A DNA stretch of 64,000 nt from assembly GCF_900496975.1 (NCBI RefSeq), contig NZ_UFQC01000009.1, positions 62,001-126,000 on the forward strand. Reading direction: 5' to 3'. The first letter of the stretch is position 1; each line of letters opens with the position of its first letter. Made by a program: the position numbers and the translations under genes. The notes under the pieces were generated by a model. It had not been told where the DNA came from. It was given only the letters and a program-made list of their open reading frames with translations, and ran no database searches. The DNA is from Achromobacter veterisilvae (GTDB taxonomy: Bacteria; Pseudomonadota; Gammaproteobacteria; Burkholderiales; Burkholderiaceae_B). This document shows, in pieces, positions 27,688-38,997 of the stretch.

Positions 27688-27907
27688 CGGACGCACGTTA
27701 GTAGACGCGCGCCTCGTAAATGCCATGCTGCATTGCGATAATTGAAACGTAGGCTTACGATTTCACGTTGCTGGACACCTTAGCGGCTCGCTGTCGTGGG
27801 ATAGTGGGCCATTGGCCTGCGCCCTTCGGGGCGGGCAGGCCTTGAGCGAGCGGAGGCGGCCTCCGGGCCGCGCCGCTCTGGTGCAATCGCTATTGAAGGA
27901 GCTGGCC

Positions 27908-28390
27908 ATGAATACACGACCCATGCACACCAAACGCCTTGCGGCGACGCTTTGCGCGGCAGGCCTGATGCTGGCCGCGGGAGCGGTCCACGCGGCTGAT
28001 GCGACCGGCCGCGGCACAGGCCAATCCCAGTACCAGCAGGACGTGGCGGCCTGCAAGAGCGGCGCCACCGGGCAGGATCAGGCCGCGTGCATACGCGAAG
28101 CCGGCGCGGCCCAACAGGAAGCCCGGCGCCAGAACCTGAAGGAAGGCAGCACCGACCAGTACCAGCAGAACATGATCGACCGCTGCAACCGCCTGCCGGC
28201 GGCCTCGCGCCAGGACTGCGTCACCCAGATGACCTCGCCCACCAACGTGCGCGGCAGCGTGCAGGGCGGCGGCGTCCTGCGCGAAACGGTGATCCAGGTG
28301 CCGGCGGATTCGGTTCCGCCCGCTTCCGGCGTCCCGGGCGCGGCTCCTCCGCCCGCCAGCGGCAGCACGAGCGCGCCGATCCGCCAATAG
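27908..28390 (+). CDS. Exported protein of unknown function
   Basis: A 160-residue protein with a good signal peptide (MHTKRLAATLCAAGLMLAAGAVHA) and AAGGAG at 27895-27900 before the ATG at 27908. The mature part has a Gln-rich region (GQSQYQQDVAACKSG, TDQYQQNMIDRC) with about four cysteines in C-x(n)-C spacing that could form disulfides. It ends in a Pro/Ser/Ala-rich, probably disordered tail. I do not recognise a family. It is monocistronic by position; the cysteines and Gln repeats suggest a periplasmic protein. Confidence 0.8.
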   Translation: MNTRPMHTKRLAATLCAAGLMLAAGAVHAADATGRGTGQSQYQQDVAACKSGATGQDQAACIREAGAAQQEARRQNLKEGSTDQYQQNMIDRCNRLPAASRQDCVTQMTSPTNVRGSVQGGGVLRETVIQVPADSVPPASGVPGAAPPPASGSTSAPIRQ

Positions 28391-28497
28391 GGGCGGGGCA
28401 GAGGAGGGCCGGAACCGCGCGTTCCCGGCCTTCCGGGGCGCGGGCGCCGCCACATTCAGGCAAAATGGCGGCTGTCGCCCCTTTTTCACGCACATTC

Positions 28498-30867
<2,370 letters not shown>

Positions 30868-30985
30868 GCCACTCGGGCCGGGGCGGCCCGCGGCGTGGCG
30901 GCGGCGGTCTTGGTACACTATCGGGTTTCTCCGGGCGCTCGCGGGCGCCCGGGGACGTCAAAACCAAGATCCCAGCCAAAACACC

Positions 30986-32590
30986 GTGATATCCACTGCC
31001 AATCTCACCATCCAGTTCGGACCCAAGCCCCTTTTCGAGAACGTCAGCGTCAAGTTCGGGGAAGGCAACCGCTATGGGTTGATCGGGGCCAATGGGTCCG
31101 GCAAGTCGACATTCATGAAAATCATCGGCGGCGACCTCGAGCCGTCGGGCGGCAACGTGTCGCTGGAACCGGGCGTGCGCCTGGGCAAGCTGCGCCAGGA
31201 TCAATTCGCGTTCGAAGACCTGCGCGTGCTGGACGTGGTCATGATGGGCCACACCGAGATGTGGGCCGCCATGTCCGAGCGCGACGCCATCTACGCGAAC
31301 CCGGAAGCGACCGAAGACGACTACATGCGCGCGGCCGACCTGGAAGCCAAGTTCGCCGAATACGACGGCTACACCGCCGAAGCCCGCGCCGGCGAACTGC
31401 TGCTGGGCCTGGAAATCGCCGTCGACCAGCACAACCTGCCCATGCGCGAAGTCGCGCCGGGCTGGAAGCTGCGCGTGCTGCTGGCGCAGGCGCTGTTCTC
31501 GAATCCCGACGTCCTGCTGCTGGACGAGCCCACCAACAACCTGGATATCAACACCATCCGCTGGCTGGAGAACGTGCTCAACAGCTACCAGAGCACGATG
31601 ATCATCATCAGCCACGACCGCCACTTCCTGAACCAGGTGTGCACGCACATGGCCGACGTGGACTACGGCGAAATCCGCATTTACGCCGGCAACTACGACG
31701 ACTACATGCTGGCCTCCACCCAGGCCCGCGAACGCCTGGTGTCCAACAACGCCAAGGCCAAGGAACGCGTCGCCGAACTGCAGGACTTCGTCCGCCGCTT
31801 CGCCGCCAACAAGTCCAAGTCGCGCCAGGCCACCTCGCGCCTGAAGCAGATCGACCGCATCAAGGCCGACCAGGTCGTGGTCAAGCCTTCGTCGCGCCAG
31901 AACCCGTACATCCGCTTCGAGCAGAACAAGGTCATGCACCGCCTGGCGGTCACGGTCGAAAACCTGTCCAAGGCCTACGACGCGCCCGTCATCCGCAATT
32001 TCTCGGCCATGGTCGACGCCGGCGAAAAGATCGCCATCATCGGCGCGAACGGCGTGGGCAAGACCACCTTGCTGCGCCTGCTGGCCACGGAACTGGCGTC
32101 GGACTCGGGTTCGGTGAAGTGGTCCGACAACGCCGACCTGGGCTACATGGCCCAGGACGTCTCGGATCAATTCCTGCAAACGGACATCAACCTGCTGGAC
32201 TGGATGGGCGAACATCGCCAGCCGGGCGACGACGACCAGTCGATCCGCTCGGTGCTGGGCCGCCTGCTGTTCTCGGCGGACGACCTGCCCAAGGCGCCCA
32301 AGGTGCTGTCGGGCGGCGAAAAGAACCGCATGACCTTCGGCCGCCTGATGCTGGGCCGCCACAACGTCATGCTGCTCGACGAACCCACCAACCACCTGGA
32401 CATGGAATCGATCGAGTCGCTGCAGTTCGCGCTGGAAAAGTACGAAGGCACGCTGGTCTTCGTGTCGCACGACCGCGAATTCGTCTCCGGCCTGGCCACC
32501 CGCGTGATCGAAATCCTGCCCTCGGGCGAGATCGTCGACTACCGCGGCACCTACGACGACTACCTGACTTCGCGCGGCATCGACGCCTGA
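30986..32590 (+). CDS. ybiT: ABC-F family ATPase (YbiT-like)
   Basis: A 534-residue soluble protein with two ABC ATPase domains and no membrane part. Domain 1: Walker [10 protein letters not shown] (~35-43), Walker [12 protein letters not shown]; domain 2: Walker [10 protein letters not shown], signature LSGGEKNRM, Walker [11 protein letters not shown]. The linker ([12 protein letters not shown] region, [21 protein letters not shown]) is the ABC-F P-site interaction region. ABC-F proteins act on stalled ribosomes. Start is GTG 30986 ([11 protein letters not shown]..). An in-frame ATG upstream at 30764 falls inside ldcA and is not likely. The length matches YbiT (~530 residues). Confidence 0.9.
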   Translation: MISTANLTIQFGPKPLFENVSVKFGEGNRYGLIGANGSGKSTFMKIIGGDLEPSGGNVSLEPGVRLGKLRQDQFAFEDLRVLDVVMMGHTEMWAAMSERDAIYANPEATEDDYMRAADLEAKFAEYDGYTAEARAGELLLGLEIAVDQHNLPMREVAPGWKLRVLLAQALFSNPDVLLLDEPTNNLDINTIRWLENVLNSYQSTMIIISHDRHFLNQVCTHMADVDYGEIRIYAGNYDDYMLASTQARERLVSNNAKAKERVAELQDFVRRFAANKSKSRQATSRLKQIDRIKADQVVVKPSSRQNPYIRFEQNKVMHRLAVTVENLSKAYDAPVIRNFSAMVDAGEKIAIIGANGVGKTTLLRLLATELASDSGSVKWSDNADLGYMAQDVSDQFLQTDINLLDWMGEHRQPGDDDQSIRSVLGRLLFSADDLPKAPKVLSGGEKNRMTFGRLMLGRHNVMLLDEPTNHLDMESIESLQFALEKYEGTLVFVSHDREFVSGLATRVIEILPSGEIVDYRGTYDDYLTSRGIDA

Positions 32591-32603
32591 GGTCCGGGCT
32601 TGC

Positions 32604-32656
32604 GCGGCCAGGCGCCATGAGGGTGTCCGGCCGCGCGGTTCACGGCGCCTGGCCGC
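32604..32656. repeat. Perfect 13-bp inverted repeat after the ABC-F gene
   Basis: GCGGCCAGGCGCC (32604-32616) is exactly complementary to GGCGCCTGGCCGC (32644-32656), giving a 13-bp stem with a 27-nt loop. It stands between the ABC-F stop (32590) and the MFS start (32744). No T run follows, so it may be an mRNA stabiliser or a Rho-associated end rather than an intrinsic terminator. Confidence 0.6.
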
Positions 32657-32743
32657 CGCGTTCAGCCTGTTGCAAACCTGATTGAGCTATCATCAGGGTA
32701 AACCCTGGTGCCGCTTCGGCCAGGTATCTCTTCAGTCTCCCTC

Positions 32744-33970
32744 ATGTCCCCCACCTCGCAAGCCGCGCCCGATGGCGCGCAGATCGGCGCGTTCACGCTG
32801 ACGCTCCGCATCGTTTCCATCGCTTTCTTCACGTTCATCTGCTATCTGGCCATCGGCCTGCCGCTGGCCGTGCTGCCCGGCTACGTGCACGGCCAGCTCG
32901 GCTACGGTTCGGTGCTGGCCGGCCTGGCGATCAGCGTGCAGTACGCGGCCACCTTGCTCAGCCGCTCGCACGCCGGCCGCATGGCGGACACGGTCGGCCC
33001 GAAGCAGACCGTGGTGATCGGCATGGCCGCCTGCGCCGCCAGCGGGGTGTTCCTGCTGCTGGCCTACGCCTTCGAGCGCAGCGCCTGGCTCAGTCTGGCG
33101 GCGATCATCGCCAGCCGGCTGGCGCTGGGCTTCGGCGAAAGCTGGGTGGGCACGGGTTCGGCCACCTGGGCCATCGCCCGCGTGGGCCCGCTGCATACCG
33201 CCCGGGTCATTTCCTGGAACGGCATCTGCACGTACGGCGGCCTGGCGCTGGGCGCGCCGCTGGGCGTGTACCTGGAAAAGGAATGGAGCATGGGCGCACT
33301 GGGCGGCGCGGTGCTGCTGCTGGGCCTGGCGGGCCTGGGGATGGCGGTCTCTCGGGCGGCGGTCGCCATCGTGGGCGGGCACCGCATGGCGTTCAAGAGC
33401 GTGGTGCTGCGCGTCTTCCCGCACGGCATGGCGCTGGGCCTGGGATCGGTGGGCTTCGGCACGCTGGCGGCATTCGTGGCGCTGTACTACGCCAGCTCGT
33501 CCTGGGACGGGGCGGCGCACGCGCTGAGCGCCTTCGGCTGCGCCTTCATCGGCGTGCGCCTGCTGTTCGCGGGCACCATCGCGCGCTTCGGCGGCTTCCG
33601 CGTGGCGCAGGTGTCCTTCCTGGTGGAGGCGGCCGGTCTGCTGCTGCTGTGGCTGGCGCCCAATCCCGGCGCGGCGCTGCTGGGCGCCGCGCTGACGGGC
33701 TGCGGCTTCGCCCTGGTGTTCCCGGCCATCGGCGTCGAGGCCGTGGCGCGCGTGCCCGCGGGCAGCCGGGGCGCGGCGCTGGGGGCGTATTCCGCCTTCC
33801 TGGACCTGGCGCTGGGCGTCACCGGCCCCATCGCCGGCTATATTTCGAGCGGCTTCGGCTATCCGGCCATCTTCCTGGCGGCCGCCATGTCGGTGCTGAC
33901 CGGGTTCCTGATCGCCTTCGGATTGCAGCGGCACGCCGTCCGCGCGGTGCCGGCGGCCCCGGGGGCGTGA
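32744..33970 (+). CDS. Major facilitator superfamily exporter (YhhS/YfcJ-like)
   Basis: About 408 residues from ATG 32744 (MSPTSQAAPDGAQIG). Twelve membrane segments are expected. The MFS loop 2-3 motif appears as SRSHAGRMADTVGPKQTVV (GxxaDrxGpk), and the second half has ISSGFGYPAIFLAAAM. Sequence style is that of the YhhS/YfcJ drug-efflux or sugar/glyphosate-type exporter group in gammaproteobacteria. The substrate is not evident. No partner genes adjoin; a 104-bp A/T-rich region separates it from the following ABC operon. Confidence 0.87.
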   Translation: MSPTSQAAPDGAQIGAFTLTLRIVSIAFFTFICYLAIGLPLAVLPGYVHGQLGYGSVLAGLAISVQYAATLLSRSHAGRMADTVGPKQTVVIGMAACAASGVFLLLAYAFERSAWLSLAAIIASRLALGFGESWVGTGSATWAIARVGPLHTARVISWNGICTYGGLALGAPLGVYLEKEWSMGALGGAVLLLGLAGLGMAVSRAAVAIVGGHRMAFKSVVLRVFPHGMALGLGSVGFGTLAAFVALYYASSSWDGAAHALSAFGCAFIGVRLLFAGTIARFGGFRVAQVSFLVEAAGLLLLWLAPNPGAALLGAALTGCGFALVFPAIGVEAVARVPAGSRGAALGAYSAFLDLALGVTGPIAGYISSGFGYPAIFLAAAMSVLTGFLIAFGLQRHAVRAVPAAPGA

Positions 33971-34074
33971 TCTTTATTACTAAAAGAAGTTAAGACATTC
34001 AATATTGATCGTTTGGATTCATATAACGAATTGTTAGATTTGAGGCTCGTTTCCACGCGCGCCACGATCCGTTC

Positions 34075-34845
34075 ATGAACCTTACTTTCGACCACGTCCA
34101 CAAGCACTTCGGCGACCTGCCCGTGGTGGATGACTTTGCCAGCGAAATCAAGACCGGCGAACTGGTCGCCCTGGTCGGCCCGTCGGGCTGCGGCAAGTCC
34201 ACCTTGCTGCATCTGGCCGCCGGCCTGGAAAAATCCACCCAGGGCACCGTGCTCGCCGACGGCCAGGCCGTCTCCGGCCCGCACCCCAGCCGCACCCTGG
34301 TGTTCCAGGAACATGCGCTGTACCCCTGGCTGACGCTGCTGGACAACGTGGCGCTGGCGCTGGAATTCCAGAACACGCCCAAGGCCCGCGCCCGCGAGGC
34401 CGCTCGCCAGTGGCTGGCGCGCGTCAGCCTGGAAGGATTCGAACACTATTATCCCCACCAGGTCTCGGGCGGCATGCGGCAACGCGCCGCGCTGGCCCGG
34501 GCGTTCGTCGCGCAGCCGCAGACGCTGCTCATGGACGAACCCTTCGGCGCGCTGGACGCGCTGACCCGCTTGAGCCTGCAGGACGTGCTGCGCCAATTGA
34601 TCGCCCAGGAAAAGCCCACCGTGCTGCTCGTGACCCACGACGTGGACGAAGCCCTGTTCCTGGCCGACCGCATCATCGTATTCAGCCCGCGTCCCGCGCG
34701 CGTGCTGCGCGAGTTCAACCTGGCGCACCACGAAAAGACCCACGACCTGTCCGGCCTGGCGGCCGAGAAGCGCGAGATCCTGCGCCTGCTCGGCATCGCG
34801 GTGGACGGGGCGGGCGAACACGCCGACCTGGCGCTGGCCGCCTGA
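34075..34845 (+). CDS. ABC transporter ATP-binding protein (nitrate/sulfonate/taurine type)
   Basis: A 256-residue ATPase: Walker A GPSGCGKST (residues ~38-46), Q-loop FQEHALYPWLTLLDN, signature VSGGMRQRAALARAF, Walker B LLMDEPFGALD, and the His switch LVTHDVDE. The SsuB/TauB resemblance follows from these motifs and from the gene order. It is first of a four-gene unit (34075-37496). An A/T-rich stretch upstream with TAACGAATTGTTA (near 34025) probably holds its promoter and may be an operator. Confidence 0.92.
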   Translation: MNLTFDHVHKHFGDLPVVDDFASEIKTGELVALVGPSGCGKSTLLHLAAGLEKSTQGTVLADGQAVSGPHPSRTLVFQEHALYPWLTLLDNVALALEFQNTPKARAREAARQWLARVSLEGFEHYYPHQVSGGMRQRAALARAFVAQPQTLLMDEPFGALDALTRLSLQDVLRQLIAQEKPTVLLVTHDVDEALFLADRIIVFSPRPARVLREFNLAHHEKTHDLSGLAAEKREILRLLGIAVDGAGEHADLALAA

Positions 34846-34913
34846 CGCCTGACCCGGATTCTTCCCCGCGGCGCATTCGCGCCGCCGATCCCCGATTCCC
34901 TGGAGCTCCTCTC

Positions 34914-35912
34914 ATGAAACTGAAGCAATGGCTGTCCCTGCCGCTGGCCGCGGCGCTGCTGGCAGCGGCCCCCGCGATGGCCGCCGAGAAATTCCGCGTG
35001 GGCTACCTGCGCGTGATGGACGACGCGCAGGCCATCGTCGCCCAGGAGGGCGGCTACTACAAAAAGGCCGGCCTGGATTCCGAACTGATCGAATTCAAGT
35101 CGGGCACCGACCTGATCAAGGCCATCGTGGGCGGCCAGTTGGACATCGGCGTGCTGGGCTTCACCAACGCCGTGGCCTGGGCCTCCAAGGGCGCCGACCT
35201 GAAGGTGGTGGGCGGCGCGCAGCAGGGCTACCATTCGCTGATCGTGCGCGACGACTCCGGCATCAAGGACATCGCCGGCCTGAAGGGCAAGACGCTGGCT
35301 TCCCAGGCCGAAGGCAGCACGGCCGACGTGGTGCTGAAGGGCGTGGTGCTCAAGCAGGGCAACCTGGGCGCCGACGACGTCAACGTGATGGGTGTGAGCC
35401 CGGCGGTGGCGGTGCAGTCGCTGGTGGGCAAGCGCGTGGACGCCGCCTTCCTGTTCGAACCCTACGACCGCATCGCGCAACTGATCGCGCCGGTCAAGCA
35501 GATCTACGAAGTGGGCCAGGCCTGGCCGTTCCCGTGCATGGTCGTGATCACCTCGGGCGAAACGCTGGCCAAGCGCAAGGACGACGTCTGGAAGGCGCTG
35601 GACGCGCAGAACCAGGCCATCGAACTGCTGCAGAAAGAACCCGCGCAGGCCTCCAAGCTGATCGCCTCCTATTTCATCGCGGAGCCCACGCTCAAGACCC
35701 TGACCCGCGGCGAGCTGCCGCGTGAAACGGTGATCACCGAAGCCATCGGCACGCAGGTCTTCACGCCCAAGCTGACCGACAAGGACACCCGCCGCATGCA
35801 GGAAATCGCCGACATCCTGCAGGCCCAGGGTTCGCTGAAGACGCGCGACGGCAAGCCGTACGACGTGTCCAGCATCGTCGACCTGTCCTGGCAAGAGGCT
35901 CGCAAGCTTTGA
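34914..35912 (+). CDS. ABC transporter substrate-binding protein (SsuA/TauA-like)
   Basis: A 332-residue periplasmic protein. The signal peptide is MKLKQWLSLPLAAALLAAAPAMA, cut before AEKFRVGY. The NMT1/SsuA-type pattern is seen in FRVGYLRVMDDAQAIVAQEGGYYKKAGL and GGQLDIGVLGFTNAVAWASKGADLKVVGG. A GGAG precedes the ATG at 34914. It should deliver a small anion (taurine, aliphatic sulfonate, or other) to the permease encoded next. The ligand cannot be told. Confidence 0.9.
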   Translation: MKLKQWLSLPLAAALLAAAPAMAAEKFRVGYLRVMDDAQAIVAQEGGYYKKAGLDSELIEFKSGTDLIKAIVGGQLDIGVLGFTNAVAWASKGADLKVVGGAQQGYHSLIVRDDSGIKDIAGLKGKTLASQAEGSTADVVLKGVVLKQGNLGADDVNVMGVSPAVAVQSLVGKRVDAAFLFEPYDRIAQLIAPVKQIYEVGQAWPFPCMVVITSGETLAKRKDDVWKALDAQNQAIELLQKEPAQASKLIASYFIAEPTLKTLTRGELPRETVITEAIGTQVFTPKLTDKDTRRMQEIADILQAQGSLKTRDGKPYDVSSIVDLSWQEARKL

Positions 35913-36682
35913 GCGCATCCACCCGAGTGACCGGCGCCCGCAAGCATTTCGCGGGCGTTTTGGGCGTACTGTTCATCCTGGCGCTGTGGCAGTTGGCGTC
36001 GTTCGCGCTGCCGGACTTCCTCATGCCGGGCGTGCCGACCGTGGTCGAGCGCCTGTTCGAGGACCTGGGCAAGCAATCCTTCCACCAGAGCCTGCTGGGC
36101 ACGCTGGGGCGGCTGGGCGCGGGCTACGGCCTGGCGCTGGCCGCCGGTATCGGCTTCGGGCTGGTGGCGGCGGTGCTGTTCTTCTTCCGCGAAGTTCTGC
36201 GCAGCGCCATCGTCATCCTGCAATCGATCCCGTCGATCGCCTGGGTGCCCCTGTTCCTGATCGTGATGGGGTTCGGCAATACGCCCATCATCGTGGTGGT
36301 GGCGCTGTCCGCGTTCTTCCCGGCCGCGCTCAGCGTGATGAACGCCACGGAATCCGTGCAGCGCGTGCACGTGGCGGCGGCGCGCGTCATGGGCGCCACG
36401 CCCTGGGGCCTGGTCAAGCGCGTGTACCTGCCGGCCGTCATGCCCGAACTCATCACCGGCGCGCAACTGGCGTTCGGCAATGCCTGGCGCGCGCTGATCT
36501 CGGCGGAAATGCTGATCGGCTTCGGCAAGGGCCTGGGCCGCTCGCTGGCCTACTCGGGCGAGATCGCCGACATGACCGGCGTCATGACCAATATCCTGGT
36601 CATCGCGGTGCTGGCGGCGCTGATCGACCAGTTCGTGCTTGAGAACCTCAAGCACCGCCTGTTGCGCTACCAGTACGTCTGA
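35909..36682 (+). CDS. ABC transporter permease (SsuC/TauC-like)
   Basis: A 257-residue inner-membrane permease with about six hydrophobic segments. The EAA loop is in AAARVMGATPWGLVKRVYLPAVMPELITG. The start is TTG at 35909, sharing a TTGA overlap with the binding-protein stop, so expression is coupled. With the ATPase and binding protein it completes an importer of the nitrate/sulfonate/taurine class. Confidence 0.91.
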   Translation: MSASTRVTGARKHFAGVLGVLFILALWQLASFALPDFLMPGVPTVVERLFEDLGKQSFHQSLLGTLGRLGAGYGLALAAGIGFGLVAAVLFFFREVLRSAIVILQSIPSIAWVPLFLIVMGFGNTPIIVVVALSAFFPAALSVMNATESVQRVHVAAARVMGATPWGLVKRVYLPAVMPELITGAQLAFGNAWRALISAEMLIGFGKGLGRSLAYSGEIADMTGVMTNILVIAVLAALIDQFVLENLKHRLLRYQYV

Positions 36683-36689
36683 GGCCCGC

Positions 36690-37496
36690 ATGATCCGCCA
36701 TCTCCGCCTGTTCGTCCTTGGCGCCTGCCTGGCGGCGGGCGCCGCTGCGCAGGCGCAGGCCGGGCCGTTCGCGGCGGCGCGCGAGCGCGGGGAACTGGTG
36801 GTGGGGGTGCCGTACCTGGCGCCGCCGCCCGAAGCCGGCGCCAAGATCCGCACGCCGGACGGCCTGGACGCCGCCATGGCCGACAGGCTGGGGCAGAGCC
36901 TGGGCCTGCCGGTGCGCCTGCGCCAGCTACCGCCGGAGCAGGCCTCGGCCGCGCTGGCGGCCGGCGAGGTGGACCTGGCGCTGGCCGACGACACCGCCGG
37001 CCAGCCGGCCTCGGTCGCCGTCCAGCCCACCGGCTACGCCGCGCGCCCCAAGGCCGTGATCCGCAGCGACACGCGCCTGCGCCGGCCGGCCGACGCGCGC
37101 GGCCGCAGCGTCTGCATGGCCGAGGCCGCGACCGCGTCGCGGGCCCTGGCGCAGAGCTGGGGCGCCGTCGTGCGCACCTACCGCGTGCCGTCCGATGCGC
37201 TGGTCGCGGTGCGCGAAGGTAGCTGCGACATCGGCCTGGTGGACGACGCGGTCTGGGATCCCCTGATCCGTTTTCCGGAATGGAAGAAATTCTCGTCCAC
37301 GCTGGCCGCCGACGGCGCCAGGCGCGAACGGGTATGGCTGCTGCCCGCGGACGATTCGGCCAGCCGCGACTGGCTGGGCCAGGAGATGAGAGCCTGGGAC
37401 CGCGCCGGCGCCTGGAAGGCCATGACGGCCAAATGGGCGCGCGACGTCGCCTTCGACGTGTACCTGGACCAGGAAGTCCCCGACTGCCACGGCTAG
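36690..37496 (+). CDS. Second periplasmic solute-binding protein (family 3-like)
   Basis: A 268-residue exported protein: signal peptide HLRLFVLGACLAAGAAAQAQA, then a family-3 type binding fold (RERGELVVGVPYLAPP, LDAAMADRLGQSLGLPVRLRQLP, GEVDLALADD). The ATG at 36690 lies 7 bp after the permease gene, so it is in the same operon. Its fold class differs from the main binding protein of this operon, which is unusual. It may serve the same permease with another ligand, or act as a methanol-dehydrogenase (MxaJ)-type helper, but no such genes are near. Confidence 0.8.
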   Translation: MIRHLRLFVLGACLAAGAAAQAQAGPFAAARERGELVVGVPYLAPPPEAGAKIRTPDGLDAAMADRLGQSLGLPVRLRQLPPEQASAALAAGEVDLALADDTAGQPASVAVQPTGYAARPKAVIRSDTRLRRPADARGRSVCMAEAATASRALAQSWGAVVRTYRVPSDALVAVREGSCDIGLVDDAVWDPLIRFPEWKKFSSTLAADGARRERVWLLPADDSASRDWLGQEMRAWDRAGAWKAMTAKWARDVAFDVYLDQEVPDCHG

Positions 37497-37543
37497 GGCC
37501 GGACGGCGCCGGGCTCCCGGGGCCTGCACTTACAATGCCGGGC

Positions 37544-38128
37544 ATGACGCACACGTTGACCGCTCCCTGTTCCTACCAGGAAGACATCAAGAAAAGCCGC
37601 TTTGCCGCTTACGCGACGCCGGTGTCGACGGTGGAGGAAGCCATGAGTTTCTTCGCCGAGCGCGGCGATCCGGAGGCCACCCACAACTGCTGGGCCTACC
37701 GCATCGGGCAGGAATACCGCTTCAACGACGACGGCGAGCCCGGCGGCACGGCGGGCCGCCCGATCCTGCAAGCCATCGAAGGGCAGGACATGGACCGGGT
37801 GGCCGTGCTGGTGGTGCGCTGGTTCGGCGGCGTGAAGCTCGGGGCGGGCGGACTGGTGCGCGCCTACGGAGGCTGCGCGGCGAATTGCCTGCGGCTGGGG
37901 GAGCGGACCGAGATCGTCGATCTCGCCACTGTTGCCTGCACCTGCGGATTCGCGGAACTGCCGCTGCTGAAGTCGCGGCTGGCGCAGGCGGGCGCCGCGA
38001 TCCTGCAGGAAGATTTCAATGCGGAAGGGGCGGCGCTGCGCTTCACGGTGCCGCGCGCGGCGGTCGCCGAACTGGCCGTGACCGTGGCCAACATCACGCG
38101 CGGCCGCGCGGGCTGGGAGGTGACGTAA
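37544..38128 (+). CDS. yigZ: IMPACT/YigZ family protein
   Basis: A 194-residue protein from ATG 37544; an ATG at 37535 would add three residues. N-terminal UPF0029 domain: IKKSRFAAYATPVSTVEEAMSFF, THNCWAYRIG, NDDGEPGGTAGRPILQAIEG and VVVRWFGGVKLGAGGLVRAYGG, the family's most conserved stretch. The C-terminal DUF1949 ferredoxin-like domain follows. Homologues in eukaryotes bind Gcn1 or ribosome-linked factors, but the bacterial role is undefined. The gene ends beside a dense cluster of palindromic repeats. Confidence 0.92.
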   Translation: MTHTLTAPCSYQEDIKKSRFAAYATPVSTVEEAMSFFAERGDPEATHNCWAYRIGQEYRFNDDGEPGGTAGRPILQAIEGQDMDRVAVLVVRWFGGVKLGAGGLVRAYGGCAANCLRLGERTEIVDLATVACTCGFAELPLLKSRLAQAGAAILQEDFNAEGAALRFTVPRAAVAELAVTVANITRGRAGWEVT

Positions 38129-38154
38129 ATTCTACGCCGATGCCTCCCAATGCA

Positions 38155-38370
38155 GGTGTCTGACACCCCTGAAACACTGGTGCAAGCTGAAGCTTGCCTC
38201 CTCGGGTGTCAGACACCCATGGCAAGGCGAGGTGTCTGACACCCCTGAAATGCCCGAGCAAGCCGAAGCTCGTCTCCTCGGGTGTCAGACACCCATGGCA
38301 AGGCAAGGTGTCTGACACCCCTGAAATGCTGGTGCAAGCTGAAGCTTGTCTCCCCGGGTGTCAGACACCC
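38155..38370. repeat. Cluster A of GTGTC-W-GACAC palindromes in a 76-bp tandem array
   Basis: Six 14-15 bp copies alternate in form: GGTGTCTGACACCC at 38155, 38231 and 38307, and GGGTGTCAGACACCC at 38204, 38280 and 38356. The two forms are reverse complements, so each neighbouring pair can make a long stem. The unit repeats every 76 bp (two full copies and one partial) and contains an inner dyad GCAAGCT-ga-AGCTTGC (38182-38197). It fills the convergent junction between yigZ and the thioredoxin gene. Similar clusters occur at 53413-53636 and 58985-59166. Confidence 0.85.
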
Positions 38371-38441
38371 CGGGGATTGTGTTTGGCATCGGCCGGAAAA
38401 CAAGCGATTTCGGCCGCATGGGTTTCGCGCGCTGGATACCT

Positions 38442-38461
38442 GAGTTCTTTCTTAAGAACTC
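38442..38461 (-). terminator. Hairpin after the thioredoxin gene
   Basis: GAGTTCTT (38442-38449) pairs with AAGAACTC (38454-38461) around a TCTT loop, 17 bp downstream of the thioredoxin stop on the minus strand. It is A/T-rich and lacks a clear T tail, so terminator activity is uncertain. Confidence 0.35.
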
Positions 38462-38477
38462 TCGCGCTCCACCCATC

Positions 38478-38852
38478 CTACGCATCCTGCCCGTTTTGCG
38501 CCGCGGCGATTTCCTTGTGGACCTGTTCCATGTCCACTTCCTTGATCTTGGTGAGCAGTTCGTTCAGTTGGCCGGCCGACAGGGCGCCGGGCTGCGAGAA
38601 CAGCAGGACCTTTTCGCGGAAGACCATCAGCGTCGGGATCGAGCGGATGCCCAGCGCGCCGGCCAGTTCCTGTTCGACGTCGGTGTTCACCTTGGCGAAC
38701 GTGACGTCCGGATGCTCGGTGGCGGCCTGTTCGAAGACCGGCGCGAAGCCGCGGCAGGGGCCGCACCAGGGCGCCCAGAAGTCGACGATCAGGGTTCCGT
38801 CGGGCGTGATGGCGTCCTGGAAGCTGTCTTTGGTGAGTTCAACGGTACTCAT
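38478..38852 (-). CDS. Thioredoxin
   Basis: A 124-residue thioredoxin-fold protein from ATG 38852 (MSTVELTKDSF); an upstream ATG at 38873 adds seven residues without family character. The active-site motif is FWAPWCGPCRGF (residues ~26-37), with the cis-Pro in IRSIPTLMVF. It acts as a cytoplasmic disulfide reductant. A C-terminal tail (EVDMEQVHKEIAAAQNGQDA) extends beyond classical TrxA, which is ~108 residues. Upstream on the same strand lies the flavin monooxygenase gene, 145 bp away. Confidence 0.92.
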   Translation of the reverse strand: MSTVELTKDSFQDAITPDGTLIVDFWAPWCGPCRGFAPVFEQAATEHPDVTFAKVNTDVEQELAGALGIRSIPTLMVFREKVLLFSQPGALSAGQLNELLTKIKEVDMEQVHKEIAAAQNGQDA

Positions 38853-38997
38853 TTCGAATCCTTGCCGCATCAACGGCGAAATAGCGGTGTCTGATCAGGC
38901 GGCGCGGCGGCGTTCCGCGCCCCTCTTTGGGCCATAGTAGAGCGGGTGGCCGCCGTGTCGCAATGGTTGGCGCCGGGGCGGGCGCGATAGGCGGCGT

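Noticed and set aside
38155..38370. Possible CRISPR array
   Set aside because: The repeats are regular but the intervening sequences are the same or nearly so between units, not unique spacers, and no cas genes are nearby.
38094..38485. Several overlapping short frames translating as repeats of GVSDT and CQTP
   Set aside because: They only translate the palindromic repeat array; there is no ribosome site or codon bias of a gene.
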